A stretch of DNA of 64,000 nt from Mesorhizobium jarvisii. Lineage in GTDB: Bacteria > Pseudomonadota > Alphaproteobacteria > Rhizobiales > Rhizobiaceae. The stretch is taken from contig NZ_QZXA01000009.1 of the NCBI RefSeq assembly GCF_003601985.1, positions 248,001 through 312,000 on the forward strand, read 5' to 3'. The notes under the pieces are model-generated. The model saw nothing but the letters and a program-made list of their open reading frames with translations. It did not search any database and had not been told where the DNA came from. This document shows positions 8,989 to 17,145 of this stretch, one piece after another (the first letter of the stretch is position 1; each line of letters opens with the position of its first letter). Position numbers and translations under genes: made by a program.

Positions 8989-9027
8989 CAGGAGGCCCCG
9001 ACATTGATCCAGGCCTCCTGCCTTTTT
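8989..9027 (+). terminator. Intrinsic terminator-like hairpin
   Basis: CAGGAGGCC (8989-8997) pairs with GGCCTCCTG (9012-9020) and is followed by TTTTT at 9023-9027. The polarity fits a plus-strand transcript, yet no plus-strand gene precedes it. It may be a relic of a lost gene next to the truncated flippase. Confidence 0.5.
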
Positions 9028-9029
9028 CC

Positions 9030-9064
9030 GTTTGCTCACCTCTCAAAAACGAGGGTGAGCAAAC
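9030..9064. repeat. Perfect 11-bp inverted repeat downstream of nrdJ
   Basis: GTTTGCTCACC (9030-9040) and GGTGAGCAAAC (9054-9064) are perfect reverse complements, with a 13-base centre containing AAAAA. It lies 86 bp after the nrdJ stop on the nrdJ-downstream side, so a 3'-end or attenuating role is possible. It lacks a T tract in the minus direction. Confidence 0.5.
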
Positions 9065-9149
9065 TTCGTGTGTCGAATGAGCAGTTTACCTTTACGTCGA
9101 GCGAGATACAGTGACGCGTCGTCAGTCAGTCAGGGCGCGCTTCAAATTC

Positions 9150-12100
9150 TCAGCTGCACCCGCTTGTGGCGCCGCACGTGTCGCACTTCTCGCAAGTCCC
9201 GTTCCGCACCATCGTGAAATTCTGGCACTCGGAGCAGGAATTGCCGGTGTAGCCTTGCAGCAGCGACTTGGCGCGGCGGTCGGCGGCGAGTTTCTTCGCC
9301 TCGGCGGCTTCGTTCGCTGCCGCGTCGGTGAACAGCGCCGCCGTGGTGTCCGAAGTCTCCGAAACCGTTTCCTCGAAGGCGATGTCCTCGGCCAGTTCCT
9401 TGGCCCGCTCCTCATAGTCGCGCTTGTAGGCGACCGCCTCGTCGCTGGCCGGCTTCAGCGCCAGAACGTTGGAGCCGGAGAAGGCGGTGGGTGCGGAGCG
9501 GGCAGGGGTGCCGGCGGCGCCGGCAAAGCCTTTCGGCTCGTTGCCGATGGCCCTCGACACCAGCTTCACCGGCGAACCACGGGTCAGGCCCTTGGAGACG
9601 GCGTCGGTCTTGCCTTCGCTGATGCCGCGACCAAGCGCGGTGTTGGAGAAGTCCGACTGGTCGACATGGGCGAGGTCGTTGCGGCCGAGATAGGAGATGG
9701 CCAGTTCGCGGAACACGTAGTCGAGGATCGACGTCGCGCTCTTGATGGCATCGTTGCCGATGACCACGCCGGCCGGCTCGAACTTGGTGAAGGTGAAGGC
9801 GTGCACATATTCGTCGAGCGGCACGCCGTATTGCAGGCCGAGCGAAATGGCGATGGCGAAGTTGTTGAGCAGGCCGCGCAGCGTGGCGCCTTCCTTGTTC
9901 ATGTCGATGAAGATCTCGCCGAGGCGGCCATCATCATATTCGCCGGTGCGCAGGAAGATGGTGTTGCCACCGATCTTGGCCTTCTGCGTGTAACCCTTGC
10001 GGCGGCCAGGCAGCTTTTCCTGCTCGCGCGACACGCGTTCGATGATGCGCTCGACGATGCGTTCAGTGATCTGCGCAGCACGCGCCGCCTGCGGCGCCGC
10101 GATCAGCTGTTCGACGGCCTCGTCCTCATCCTCCTCGCCATCGGCGAGCAGCGAGGCGTTGAGCGGCTGCGACAGCTTCGAGCCGTCGCGGTAGAGGGCG
10201 TTGGCCTTCAGCGCCAGCTTCCACGACAGCATGTAGGCGCCCTTGGCGTCTTCCACCGTCGCATCGTTGGGCATGTTGATGGTCTTGGAGATGGCGCCCG
10301 AGATGAAGGGCTGTGCCGCCGCCATCATCTGGATGTGGCTGTTGATCGACAGCGAGCGCTTGCCGATCTTGCCGCAGGGGCTGGCGCAGTCGAACACGGC
10401 GAGATGTTCGGCCTTGAGGAAGGGTGCGCCTTCCAGCGTCATGGCACCGCAGACATGGATGTTGGCAGCCTCGATGTCCTTCCTGGAGAAGCCCATCGCT
10501 GGCAGCATCTCGAACGAGAAGTCGTTGAGCTGCTCGTCGGTGAACCCAAAAGTCTCCTTCACCCAGTCGGCGCCGAGCGTCCACTGGTTGAAGACGAACT
10601 TGATGTCGAAGGCCGACTTCAGCGCCGCATTGAGCGCGGCGATCTTGTCGTCGCTGAAACCCTTGGCCTTGAGCGAGCCGGGGTTGATGCCGGGCGCCTG
10701 GTTGAGATTGCCGTGGCCGACCGCATAGGCCTCGATCTCGGCGATCTGGCTCTCGGAATAGCCGAGCGTGCGCAGCGCTTCCGGCACGGCACGGTTGATG
10801 ATCTTGAAGTAGCCACCGCCGGCGAGCTTCTTGAACTTCACCAGCGCGAAATCGGGCTCGATGCCGGTGGTGTCGCAATCCATGACTAGGCCGATCGTGC
10901 CGGTCGGCGCGATCACGGTCGCTTGCGCATTGCGGTAGCCATGCTCCTCGCCGAGCTCGATGGCGCGGTCCCAGGCGGCTTTCGCATGCTCGGCAAGCGC
11001 CTGCTGCTTGAGGTCGGAAGCGACCAGCGGCACCGGGTTGACGGCGAGCTTCTCATAGCCGTCCTTGTCGCCATAGGCGGCGCGGCGATGGTTGCGCATG
11101 ACGCGCAGCATGTTCTGGGCGTTGCGGTCATAGTCGGGGAAGGCGCCGAGTTCGGAGGCCATTTCCGCCGAGGTGGAGTAGGCAACACCGGTCATGATCG
11201 CGGTGAGCGCTGCGCAGATGGCGCGGCCCTCGTCGGAATCATAGGGAATGCCCGAGGTCATCAGCAGGCCGCCAATATTGGCGTAGCCGAGGCCGAGCGT
11301 GCGGTATTCGTAGGAGAGCTTGGCGATCTCCTTCGACGGGAACTGCGCCATCATCACCGAGATTTCGAGGACGATGGTCCACAGCCGCACGGTATGCTCG
11401 TAGGCGGCGATGTCGATCGTGCCGTCGGCATTGCGGTAGGGCAAAAGGTTGATCGAGGCGAGGTTGCAGGCCGTGTCGTCGAGGAACATGTATTCCGAGC
11501 ACGGGTTGGAGGCCCGGATCGCGCCGGCCGAAGCGCAGGTGTGCCAGTCGTTCATTGTCGTGTTGAAATGCAGGCCCGGATCCGCCGACGCCCAGGCGGC
11601 GTAGCCGATCTTTTCCCAGAGGTCCCTGGCCTTCAGCGTCTTCAGCACCTTGCCATCCTTGCGGGCGGTCAGGTGCCAGTCGGCATCGTCCTCGACGGCG
11701 CGCAGGAAATTGTCCTTCAGCGACACCGAATTGTTGGAGTTCTGGCCCGAAACGGTCAGGTAGGCATCCGAATCCCAGTCGGTGTCGTAGGTCTTGAACG
11801 ACATCGACTTGTAGCCCTGCTTGGCGAACTGGATGACGCGGTAGATGTAGTTCTCTGGCACGGCCGACTTCTTGGCTGCCTTGATCTCGCGCTTCAGCGC
11901 CGTGTTGATGGCCGGATCGAAGCAGTCCTCGCCATTGCCTTCGCAATTGATGCAGGCCTTCATGATGGCTTCGAGATGTTTCTTGACGATCTTCGAGCCG
12001 GTCACCAGCGAGGCGACCTTCTGCTCTTCATTGACCTTCCAGTCGATGAATTCCTCGATATCGGGGTGATCGGCGTCGACGATGACCATTTTGGCGGCGC

Positions 12101-12926
12101 GGCGCGTCGTGCCGCCCGACTTGATGGCGCCGGCGGCGCGGTCACCGATCTTGAGGAAGCTCATCAGGCCGGACGAGCGGCCGCCGCCCGACAGCTTTTC
12201 GCCTTCGCCGCGCAGCAGCGAGAAGTTCGAGCCGGTGCCGGAGCCATATTTGAACAGGCGCGCCTCACGCACCCACAGATCCATGATGCCGCCCTCGTTG
12301 ACGAGGTCGTCCTGCACGCCCTGGATGAAGCAGGCATGCGGCTGCGGGTGTTCGTAGGAGGACTTCGACTTGGTCAGCTTGCCGGTGAAGGGGTCGACAT
12401 AGAAGTGGCCCTGGCTCGGACCGTCAATGCCGTATGCCCAGTGCAACCCAGTGTTGAACCATTGCGGCGAATTCGGCGCGACACGCTGAGTGGCCAGCAT
12501 ATAGGCGAGCTCGTCGCGGAAAGCCCGCGCGTCTTCCTCCGACTTGAAGTAGCCGCCCTTCCAGCCCCAATAGGTCCAGGTGCCGGCCAGACGGTCGAAG
12601 ACCTGGCGGGCGTCGATCTCGGAACCGTAGCGCTCGGCTTCCGGCAGCTTGGCCAGTTCAGCTTCGTCGGCGACGGAGCGCCACAGGAAGGAGGGGACGT
12701 CGTTCTCCTCGACCTTCTTCAGCCGCGCGGGCACGCCGGCCTTGCGGAAATATTTCTGCGCCAGGATATCGGCGGCGACCTGGGAGAACTGCGCCGGCAC
12801 ATCGATGTTGTCGAGGCGGAACACCACCGAGCCATCCGGATTCTTGATCTCGGAAAGCGCCTTGCGGAATTCGATCTCCGCATAAGCCGATTGCCCTTGC
12901 TTGGTGAAGCGACGCTCGATGCGCAT
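9150..12926 (-). CDS. nrdJ: Adenosylcobalamin-dependent ribonucleotide reductase (class II)
   Basis: A 1258-residue single-chain reductase that makes deoxyribonucleotides using B12 instead of a tyrosyl-radical subunit. Visible landmarks are FNTGLHWAYG, the glycine-rich GSGTGSNFSLLRGEGE, ASNPCSEYMFLDDTACNLASINL (in pieces; active-site Cys near residue 474), the VIAPTGTIGLVMDCDTTGIEPD loop, and a Cys-rich tail (CSECQNF, CEKCDTCGATSGCS). The tail would hold the redox or zinc cysteines of the family's long form. The start is ATG 12924-12926 with AAGGA upstream; the frame could extend 55 codons further without family sequence. The gene stands alone with a long upstream region carrying NrdR-like boxes. 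Confidence 0.95.
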   Translation of the reverse strand: MRIERRFTKQGQSAYAEIEFRKALSEIKNPDGSVVFRLDNIDVPAQFSQVAADILAQKYFRKAGVPARLKKVEENDVPSFLWRSVADEAELAKLPEAERYGSEIDARQVFDRLAGTWTYWGWKGGYFKSEEDARAFRDELAYMLATQRVAPNSPQWFNTGLHWAYGIDGPSQGHFYVDPFTGKLTKSKSSYEHPQPHACFIQGVQDDLVNEGGIMDLWVREARLFKYGSGTGSNFSLLRGEGEKLSGGGRSSGLMSFLKIGDRAAGAIKSGGTTRRAAKMVIVDADHPDIEEFIDWKVNEEQKVASLVTGSKIVKKHLEAIMKACINCEGNGEDCFDPAINTALKREIKAAKKSAVPENYIYRVIQFAKQGYKSMSFKTYDTDWDSDAYLTVSGQNSNNSVSLKDNFLRAVEDDADWHLTARKDGKVLKTLKARDLWEKIGYAAWASADPGLHFNTTMNDWHTCASAGAIRASNPCSEYMFLDDTACNLASINLLPYRNADGTIDIAAYEHTVRLWTIVLEISVMMAQFPSKEIAKLSYEYRTLGLGYANIGGLLMTSGIPYDSDEGRAICAALTAIMTGVAYSTSAEMASELGAFPDYDRNAQNMLRVMRNHRRAAYGDKDGYEKLAVNPVPLVASDLKQQALAEHAKAAWDRAIELGEEHGYRNAQATVIAPTGTIGLVMDCDTTGIEPDFALVKFKKLAGGGYFKIINRAVPEALRTLGYSESQIAEIEAYAVGHGNLNQAPGINPGSLKAKGFSDDKIAALNAALKSAFDIKFVFNQWTLGADWVKETFGFTDEQLNDFSFEMLPAMGFSRKDIEAANIHVCGAMTLEGAPFLKAEHLAVFDCASPCGKIGKRSLSINSHIQMMAAAQPFISGAISKTINMPNDATVEDAKGAYMLSWKLALKANALYRDGSKLSQPLNASLLADGEEDEDEAVEQLIAAPQAARAAQITERIVERIIERVSREQEKLPGRRKGYTQKAKIGGNTIFLRTGEYDDGRLGEIFIDMNKEGATLRGLLNNFAIAISLGLQYGVPLDEYVHAFTFTKFEPAGVVIGNDAIKSATSILDYVFRELAISYLGRNDLAHVDQSDFSNTALGRGISEGKTDAVSKGLTRGSPVKLVSRAIGNEPKGFAGAAGTPARSAPTAFSGSNVLALKPASDEAVAYKRDYEERAKELAEDIAFEETVSETSDTTAALFTDAAANEAAEAKKLAADRRAKSLLQGYTGNSCSECQNFTMVRNGTCEKCDTCGATSGCS

Positions 12927-12940
12927 TGGTCCGGTCCTTT

Positions 12941-12956
12941 TGTCTATATATAGCGC
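12941..12956 (-). promoter_or_regulatory. NrdR-box-like site next to nrdJ start
   Basis: The sequence contains the palindromic core CTATATATAG (12944-12953), the centre of the NrdR box ACACTATATATAGTGT, ending 18 bases upstream of the nrdJ start codon. The core matches fully but the flanks match poorly. NrdR is the known repressor of ribonucleotide reductase genes. Confidence 0.5.
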
Positions 12957-13159
12957 TTTTCCCCAGGGATTTCTCCCCCTGATGCGAAACGCGCATGTCC
13001 GCCGTCTGCCGGCGTTCGAAAACGGCCGGCTCTCCATTCCGCGATCTCCCCCAGCATTTGCAGCCTGGGCTTCTCGTGAAGCCCCTGTCACAACGCGCCG
13101 GCGAACCCCGCGGGTCCCTCAAATCTGATTTTTTCGATTCCCTCACTCGAGGGAAATTC

Positions 13160-13175
13160 ACACTATCTAGCGTCG
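13160..13175. promoter_or_regulatory. Degenerate NrdR-box-like site
   Basis: ACACTATCTAGCGTCG matches the 16-base NrdR consensus at about 11 positions and sits 29 bp (start to start) from the better box at 13189. NrdR boxes usually occur as tandem pairs, so this may be the partner, although the spacing is slightly short. Confidence 0.35.
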
Positions 13176-13188
13176 AACCTACCTGCAA

Positions 13189-13204
13189 ACACTAAATATA
13201 GTAT
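13189..13204. promoter_or_regulatory. NrdR box upstream of nrdJ
   Basis: ACACTAAATATAGTAT matches the consensus acaCwAtATaTwGtgt at 14 of 16 positions by eye. It lies about 265 bp upstream of nrdJ in an AT-rich segment, where a promoter is likely. Confidence 0.6.
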
Positions 13205-13460
13205 TAACAGACAATTTATTCCAGTCCGACAATTCTCCCTTTCGTCGCCCCACCACCCCACAACCCCAACGCTTCCGCCGGCCTCGTAAACGGGCGGAAA
13301 TGCGGGCAAAAACGCACATAATCCGGGAAAAAGACCGGGCTCAGAACTTTCCGGTCGCGCTCTCAACAGGAGCACATGGCCTATAAAAGGCGACTCGTTT
13401 TGCGCCGTCAAGGATTCGTTTGCGTAGCTTTTGTGACCCCAACATCTTGTGTGTCACACA

Positions 13461-13469
13461 TGTGGATAA
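13461..13469 (-). promoter_or_regulatory. DnaA-box match
   Basis: TGTGGATAA on the plus strand is the reverse complement of the perfect DnaA box TTATCCACA. DnaA is known to regulate nrdAB in E. coli. A single 9-mer can occur by chance, so this is only suggestive. Confidence 0.35.
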
Positions 13470-13599
13470 CGGGGATAGAACTGCGCCGCCGCGATTGCCG
13501 TTTCGACCGGCGGATCTGCGGCCTTTGACCGCCGGGAGGCGTCCGTCGTGAGCAAATCTGGTCGGCCTCGAAAGCCCTGTCGGGCCGATATGCCAGATA

Positions 13600-13911
13600 T
13601 CAGCCGTAATGCAGCTTCGGCTTCGGCTCGGTGCCAGTGAATTGTACGCCGACCCGGTCGTTGCGGCGCCAGCGGACCTCGCAGCGATAGGCGACGCCGT
13701 CGAGCGGCACATAAAGCAGGAAACGATCGGGCACTCGCGCCTCGAGCGGTATTTTCAATTCGGCGCCGCCCGCATGCTGGTTGCGCAGCATCACGGCGAT
13801 TTCCGAGTTTTGAATCCCGGTGATGACGGTTCCACCCTTGAGCACGCGTGGACGGTGCTCGCGCTCGGGCTCGCCGGTATGTTGCTGAAGTGGGTCTACA
13901 GGATTCGCCAT
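13600..13911 (-). CDS. Small PilZ-domain-like protein
   Basis: A 103-residue protein with the strand order of a PilZ domain: an Arg-rich entry EREHRPRVLKGG, a middle IAVMLRNQHAGGAELKIP in place of the usual D/NxSxxG motif, and a final VAYRCEVRWRRNDRVGVQF. PilZ domains often bind cyclic di-GMP. Here the RxxxR motif is imperfect and the middle motif has His in place of Ser, so binding is uncertain. The ATG at 13909-13911 is used; a TTG two codons upstream is possible. No operon partner is evident. Confidence 0.7.
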   Translation of the reverse strand: MANPVDPLQQHTGEPEREHRPRVLKGGTVITGIQNSEIAVMLRNQHAGGAELKIPLEARVPDRFLLYVPLDGVAYRCEVRWRRNDRVGVQFTGTEPKPKLHYG

Positions 13912-14017
13912 AATCAAACGCCAGAAAGGCCGATTCTTAGCGAATAAGGATTAGCAAACCTTTCATGCTCGACACATCACAGGGTTGTGAATCTGCCCTG
14001 GAGAATGCCGAGGTCAC

Positions 14018-14506
14018 CTAGGAGAATCTGTGCGGGTCGGCGCAGAAATAGGCGATGATCTGGCAAAGGTCCGGCTCATTGATCATACGCACAGCTTCGC
14101 TGGAATTGACCCATTTACGGGTGCGGGAGTGCTTTTCCTTCCAGCGGTCGGCGATCTTGTCGACGTGCAGCGGAAACACCAGCACTTCGCAGGGCACTTC
14201 TTCACCCGAAGCCAGAACCTTGGCATAGAAGTAGCGGCCGGCTTCGAGATGCGAGACGGTTCCGCGCAATCCGGCTTCCTCGCCGGCCTCTCGCGCCGCC
14301 GCCTCGCAGAGCGGCTCCTTGGCTTCCGGCCAGCCCTTCGGCAACACCCAGCGGCCCGTGTCGCGGCTGGTGATCAGCATGATCTCGACGCCATTCCCGG
14401 TATCGCGCCAGGGCAGCGCGGCAACCTGCAGACGGCACGGCGCGGTGCCGAAGAGTCGCCGGACCCTTTCGGCCAGATGGTTGTGCGTCGTTGGCCTTGT
14501 CAACAT
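14018..14506 (-). CDS. NUDIX hydrolase (diphosphoinositol-polyphosphate-phosphohydrolase-like)
   Basis: A 162-residue protein with a complete Nudix box, G-x5-E-x7-REAGEEAG, starting at GWPEAKEPLCE. The preceding strand TGRWVLPKGWPE is like that of DIPP/MutT-type enzymes. It would hydrolyse a nucleoside- or inositol-diphosphate-linked substrate, with Mg bound by the Glu residues of the box. The N-terminal HNHLAERVRRLFG and C-terminal RTRKWVNSSEAV match other rhizobial members. The precise substrate cannot be told. It is monocistronic as far as can be seen. Confidence 0.85.
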   Translation of the reverse strand: MLTRPTTHNHLAERVRRLFGTAPCRLQVAALPWRDTGNGVEIMLITSRDTGRWVLPKGWPEAKEPLCEAAAREAGEEAGLRGTVSHLEAGRYFYAKVLASGEEVPCEVLVFPLHVDKIADRWKEKHSRTRKWVNSSEAVRMINEPDLCQIIAYFCADPHRFS

Positions 14507-14716
14507 CGGAGAAGCTAGCCCCAGCCTCCAGAATCGTTTGCCGCCTTACGAATCTTACGGCTAATTCTGACCAATAAAAGTAAAAACTTTGATCAGCCTA
14601 GCCGATTCCCGCCAATAGAGGTCGATTTCACAGGATATCCTGTCCCGGGGAGGCCGCCCACGGAAGCAAATATTGTCGTCGGTGGCGGCTTAGTTGGAAA
14701 AAGCGCGTGTCGCGAA

Positions 14717-15217
14717 TCAGCCGGCGTGGTCGTCGGCGATCGGCTTCTGGTAGGTGAAGCCCATGTCCCAGGGGAAATAGATCCAGGTATCCTGGCTGAC
14801 CTCGGTGACGAAAGTATCGACCAGCGGCCGGCCCTTCGGCTTGGCGTAGACGGTGGCGAAATGCGCCTTGGGCATCATTGCGCGCACGATGCCGGCGGTC
14901 TTGCCGGTGTCGGTCAGGTCGTCGATGATCAGTACGCCGGCGCCGTCGTCGGCGAGCAGTGCCGGCGTAATCTCCTTCAGCACCTGCAACTGCCCTTGGC
15001 TGGTGTAGTCGTGGTAGGAGGCGACGCAGACTGTCTCGATGACGCGGATGCCGAGTTCGCGTGCGATGATCGCCGCCGGAACCAGCCCGCCGCGCGTGAT
15101 GCAGACGATCGCCTTCCATTGCCCCTTGTTGGCGCCGGAAAGCCGCCAGGAAAGCGCGCGGGCGTCACGATGGAACTGGTCCCAGGAGACCGGGAAGGCT
15201 TTTTCGGGAAGGGACAT
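14717..15217 (-). CDS. gpt: Xanthine phosphoribosyltransferase
   Basis: A 166-residue type I phosphoribosyltransferase with the PRPP-binding loop VLIIDDLTDTGKTA and an upstream CITRGGLVPAAIIAREL. The WDQFHRDARALSWRL start and TWIYFPWDM near the C-terminus are characteristic of the Gpt family. It salvages xanthine and guanine (and hypoxanthine weakly) to nucleotides using PRPP, in the cytoplasm or at the membrane. The start MSLPEKAF is preferred over an upstream ATG (15238) because it matches family length. The 210-bp gap towards the NUDIX gene shows nothing. Confidence 0.9.
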   Translation of the reverse strand: MSLPEKAFPVSWDQFHRDARALSWRLSGANKGQWKAIVCITRGGLVPAAIIARELGIRVIETVCVASYHDYTSQGQLQVLKEITPALLADDGAGVLIIDDLTDTGKTAGIVRAMMPKAHFATVYAKPKGRPLVDTFVTEVSQDTWIYFPWDMGFTYQKPIADDHAG

Positions 15218-15333
15218 TTTTCGCGCACTCCACAGCACGCGAAGACCGCGTGCACAAAAACAGGGGAATGCGCGCGGAATTAACTGGAAAGCCTCGGCCT
15301 TGGCAAGGGCGGCTGGCAGCGATGGCTGTGGAC

Positions 15334-16167
15334 TTATCGCGACAGGAAGGCCGCTACCTGTCCCGTGCGCAGCACCGTGCGCGTCACTCCGCCGAACAGC
15401 AGCTGGCGCAGCCAGGAGTGGCTGTAGGCGCCAAGCACCAGCAGATCGGCGCCGGTCTCGGCGACCCTGTTCTGGATCATGTCGTCGACCGAGGTGCCGC
15501 CCGATTTCTGCACCGAGACGCTGACATTGGCGCCGTGGCGTGACAGCGCCGACGCGATTTCGGCGCCGGCGGCCTCTGGGCTTTCGTCGAACGTATCGGG
15601 CGGATCGATGACCAATATGTCGGTCTTCTCGGCCTCGATGATGAAGGGCAGGGCGTCGAAGGCGGCGCGGGCGGCCTCCTTGCTGCCGTTCCAGGCGAGC
15701 AGGACACGTTTGAACGTGGTGACCAGCGGACCGGCACTCGGCACCACCAGCACCGGCCGGCCGGCGTCATAGACCAGCGTGTCGACATCGGCGCTCGGAT
15801 CGCCGCCGGTTTCGCGCTGGGCGGCAATGATAAGATCGGCGGCGCGCACGCTTGAAATGCCGGTCAACGCGCTGTCGCCGGAGAAGCTCTCCAGGCTGCG
15901 CCACTCGAAGGAGAGGCCGGAATCCTCGATGCGCCTGAGGAAGACGGCCTGCAGCTTGTCGGCCCGCTCCCGGCTCATGTCGGCCGAGACCTGCAGGAAC
16001 TCGGTATCGGGAAAGCCGGTCGCCGACGTGTAGGGCACCGGAAGCGCCTCGGCGTGGATGCCGATCAGATGGCTCTCGTAGCGGTTGGCGAGCGGAATGG
16101 CGCAGTCGAGCACGCGCTCGGCGTCCTGCTCGTTCTGCAGAATGGCAACGATGGTCTTGAAGCGCAT
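15334..16167 (-). CDS. Universal stress protein, two Usp-like halves
   Basis: A 277-residue protein whose first half begins MRFKTIVAILQNEQDAERVLDCA and whose second half restarts at FKRVLLAWNGSKEAARAA, each beginning a UspA-like alpha/beta fold. The final GADLLVLGAYSHSWLRQLLFGGVTRTVL carries the G-x2-G-x9-G(S/T) ATP-loop-like pattern in altered form. Tandem Usp proteins are common in rhizobia and respond to starvation or oxidative stress; the molecular role is not defined. GAGGGA lies five bases before the ATG. It is 82 bp downstream of the CinA-like gene on the same strand. Confidence 0.88.
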   Translation of the reverse strand: MRFKTIVAILQNEQDAERVLDCAIPLANRYESHLIGIHAEALPVPYTSATGFPDTEFLQVSADMSRERADKLQAVFLRRIEDSGLSFEWRSLESFSGDSALTGISSVRAADLIIAAQRETGGDPSADVDTLVYDAGRPVLVVPSAGPLVTTFKRVLLAWNGSKEAARAAFDALPFIIEAEKTDILVIDPPDTFDESPEAAGAEIASALSRHGANVSVSVQKSGGTSVDDMIQNRVAETGADLLVLGAYSHSWLRQLLFGGVTRTVLRTGQVAAFLSR

Positions 16168-16249
16168 GGTGATCCCTCAATCTGGCGAGTGTTTGAACTC
16201 GCGTGAAAGCAACGCCGGCGCGCCACGCTTTGTTCCGGCCAGAACCGGT

Positions 16250-16993
16250 TCAACTCGCCTTGGCGGCGAAACCCGCCACCATTGCCTCGACATCGGCACG
16301 CGCGGCGTCGAGGACCTCCTGGCTGCGGGCGCGAACGACCAGTTCGGTCCAGAACTTGCCGTCGCCATACTTTGGATAGGAGCCGATGATCGTATCCGGG
16401 TGCGCTTTCTGGATCTCACCCAACGGCCCGCCGACAAGGCCTTCGCCGAACGGACAGTGCACCGTCGCCGACAGCATCTTCGTGCCGGTCTTCAGCGTCG
16501 GCACGACGTTGTCGAGCATGGCCTGGAAGATCGAGGGCACGCCGGCCATGACGTGGACGTTGCCGATGCGAAAGCCGGGCGCTACCGACACCGGGTTATC
16601 GATATGGTCGGCGCCGCGCGGCATCCGCGCCATGCGCTTGCGTGCCTCGGTGTATTCGATACCGCGCGCCGCATAGCTTGCCTCCAGCAGCGCATAGGCC
16701 TTGGCATCGTATTCGCAGGGCACGCCGAACGCCTTGGCAATCGAATCGGCGGTGATGTCGTCATGCGTCGGGCCGATGCCGCCGGTGGTGAACACATAGG
16801 TGTAGCGCGCACGCACGGCATTCACCGCCGCGACGATCTCGTCTTCCTCGTCGGGAACGATGCGCACTTCCTTGAGGTCGATGCCGACGGCCGTCATGAT
16901 GTCGGCGAGGTGGCCGATGTTCTTGTCCTTGGTGCGGCCGGAGAGAATCTCATCGCCGATGACGAGCATGGCGGCGGTAACGATTTCGGTCAT
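16250..16993 (-). CDS. CinA-like molybdopterin-binding (MoCF_biosynth) domain protein
   Basis: A 247-residue protein consisting of the N-terminal competence-damage CinA/MoaB-like domain only. Motifs are AAMLVIGDEILSGRTKDKN at the start and YVFTTGGIGPTHDDITADS, the nucleotide/pterin-binding loop. The C-terminal nicotinamide-nucleotide amidase domain of full CinA is absent; in full CinA the COG1058 domain is an ADP-ribose pyrophosphatase of the NAD salvage pathway. The start at 16993 has GGAG upstream; an in-frame extension to 17146 is low-complexity. Confidence 0.85.
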   Translation of the reverse strand: MTEIVTAAMLVIGDEILSGRTKDKNIGHLADIMTAVGIDLKEVRIVPDEEDEIVAAVNAVRARYTYVFTTGGIGPTHDDITADSIAKAFGVPCEYDAKAYALLEASYAARGIEYTEARKRMARMPRGADHIDNPVSVAPGFRIGNVHVMAGVPSIFQAMLDNVVPTLKTGTKMLSATVHCPFGEGLVGGPLGEIQKAHPDTIIGSYPKYGDGKFWTELVVRARSQEVLDAARADVEAMVAGFAAKAS

Positions 16994-17145
16994 GGAGGGC
17001 TCCGGCAGGACGGGTCGCTTGAAATAGCGCGGCGCGTGGCTATCGGCAATGCCACCTCGGCGGTGAACATCCGTGCCTGGACGATGCGAGGTTACAGCAT
17101 GACCGGATGCAGGTAAGCTCAAACGGGTTCTGGTCCGGGTGAACA

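Larger units (their letters stand above)
12927..13599. other. Noncoding nrdJ upstream region (673 bp)
   Basis: No convincing gene lies between nrdJ and the small PilZ gene. The stretch holds NrdR-box-like sites (12941, 13160 and 13189), a DnaA-box match (13461), and a perfect TGTGTG-T-CACACA inverted repeat at 13448-13460. An AT-rich segment near 13190-13220 is a plausible promoter for nrdJ. I looked for the conserved B12-box of cobalamin riboswitches on the minus strand and did not find it. Confidence 0.6.

Noticed and set aside
9111..12953. Very long open frames on the plus strand opposite nrdJ
   Set aside because: They are antisense shadows of a clearly recognisable GC-rich gene; their translations are Arg/Gly/Ala/Val-rich with no known motif and no ribosome sites.
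12927..13599. Cobalamin riboswitch before nrdJ
   Set aside because: Considered because the enzyme uses B12, but the conserved B12-box motif was not found on the minus strand.
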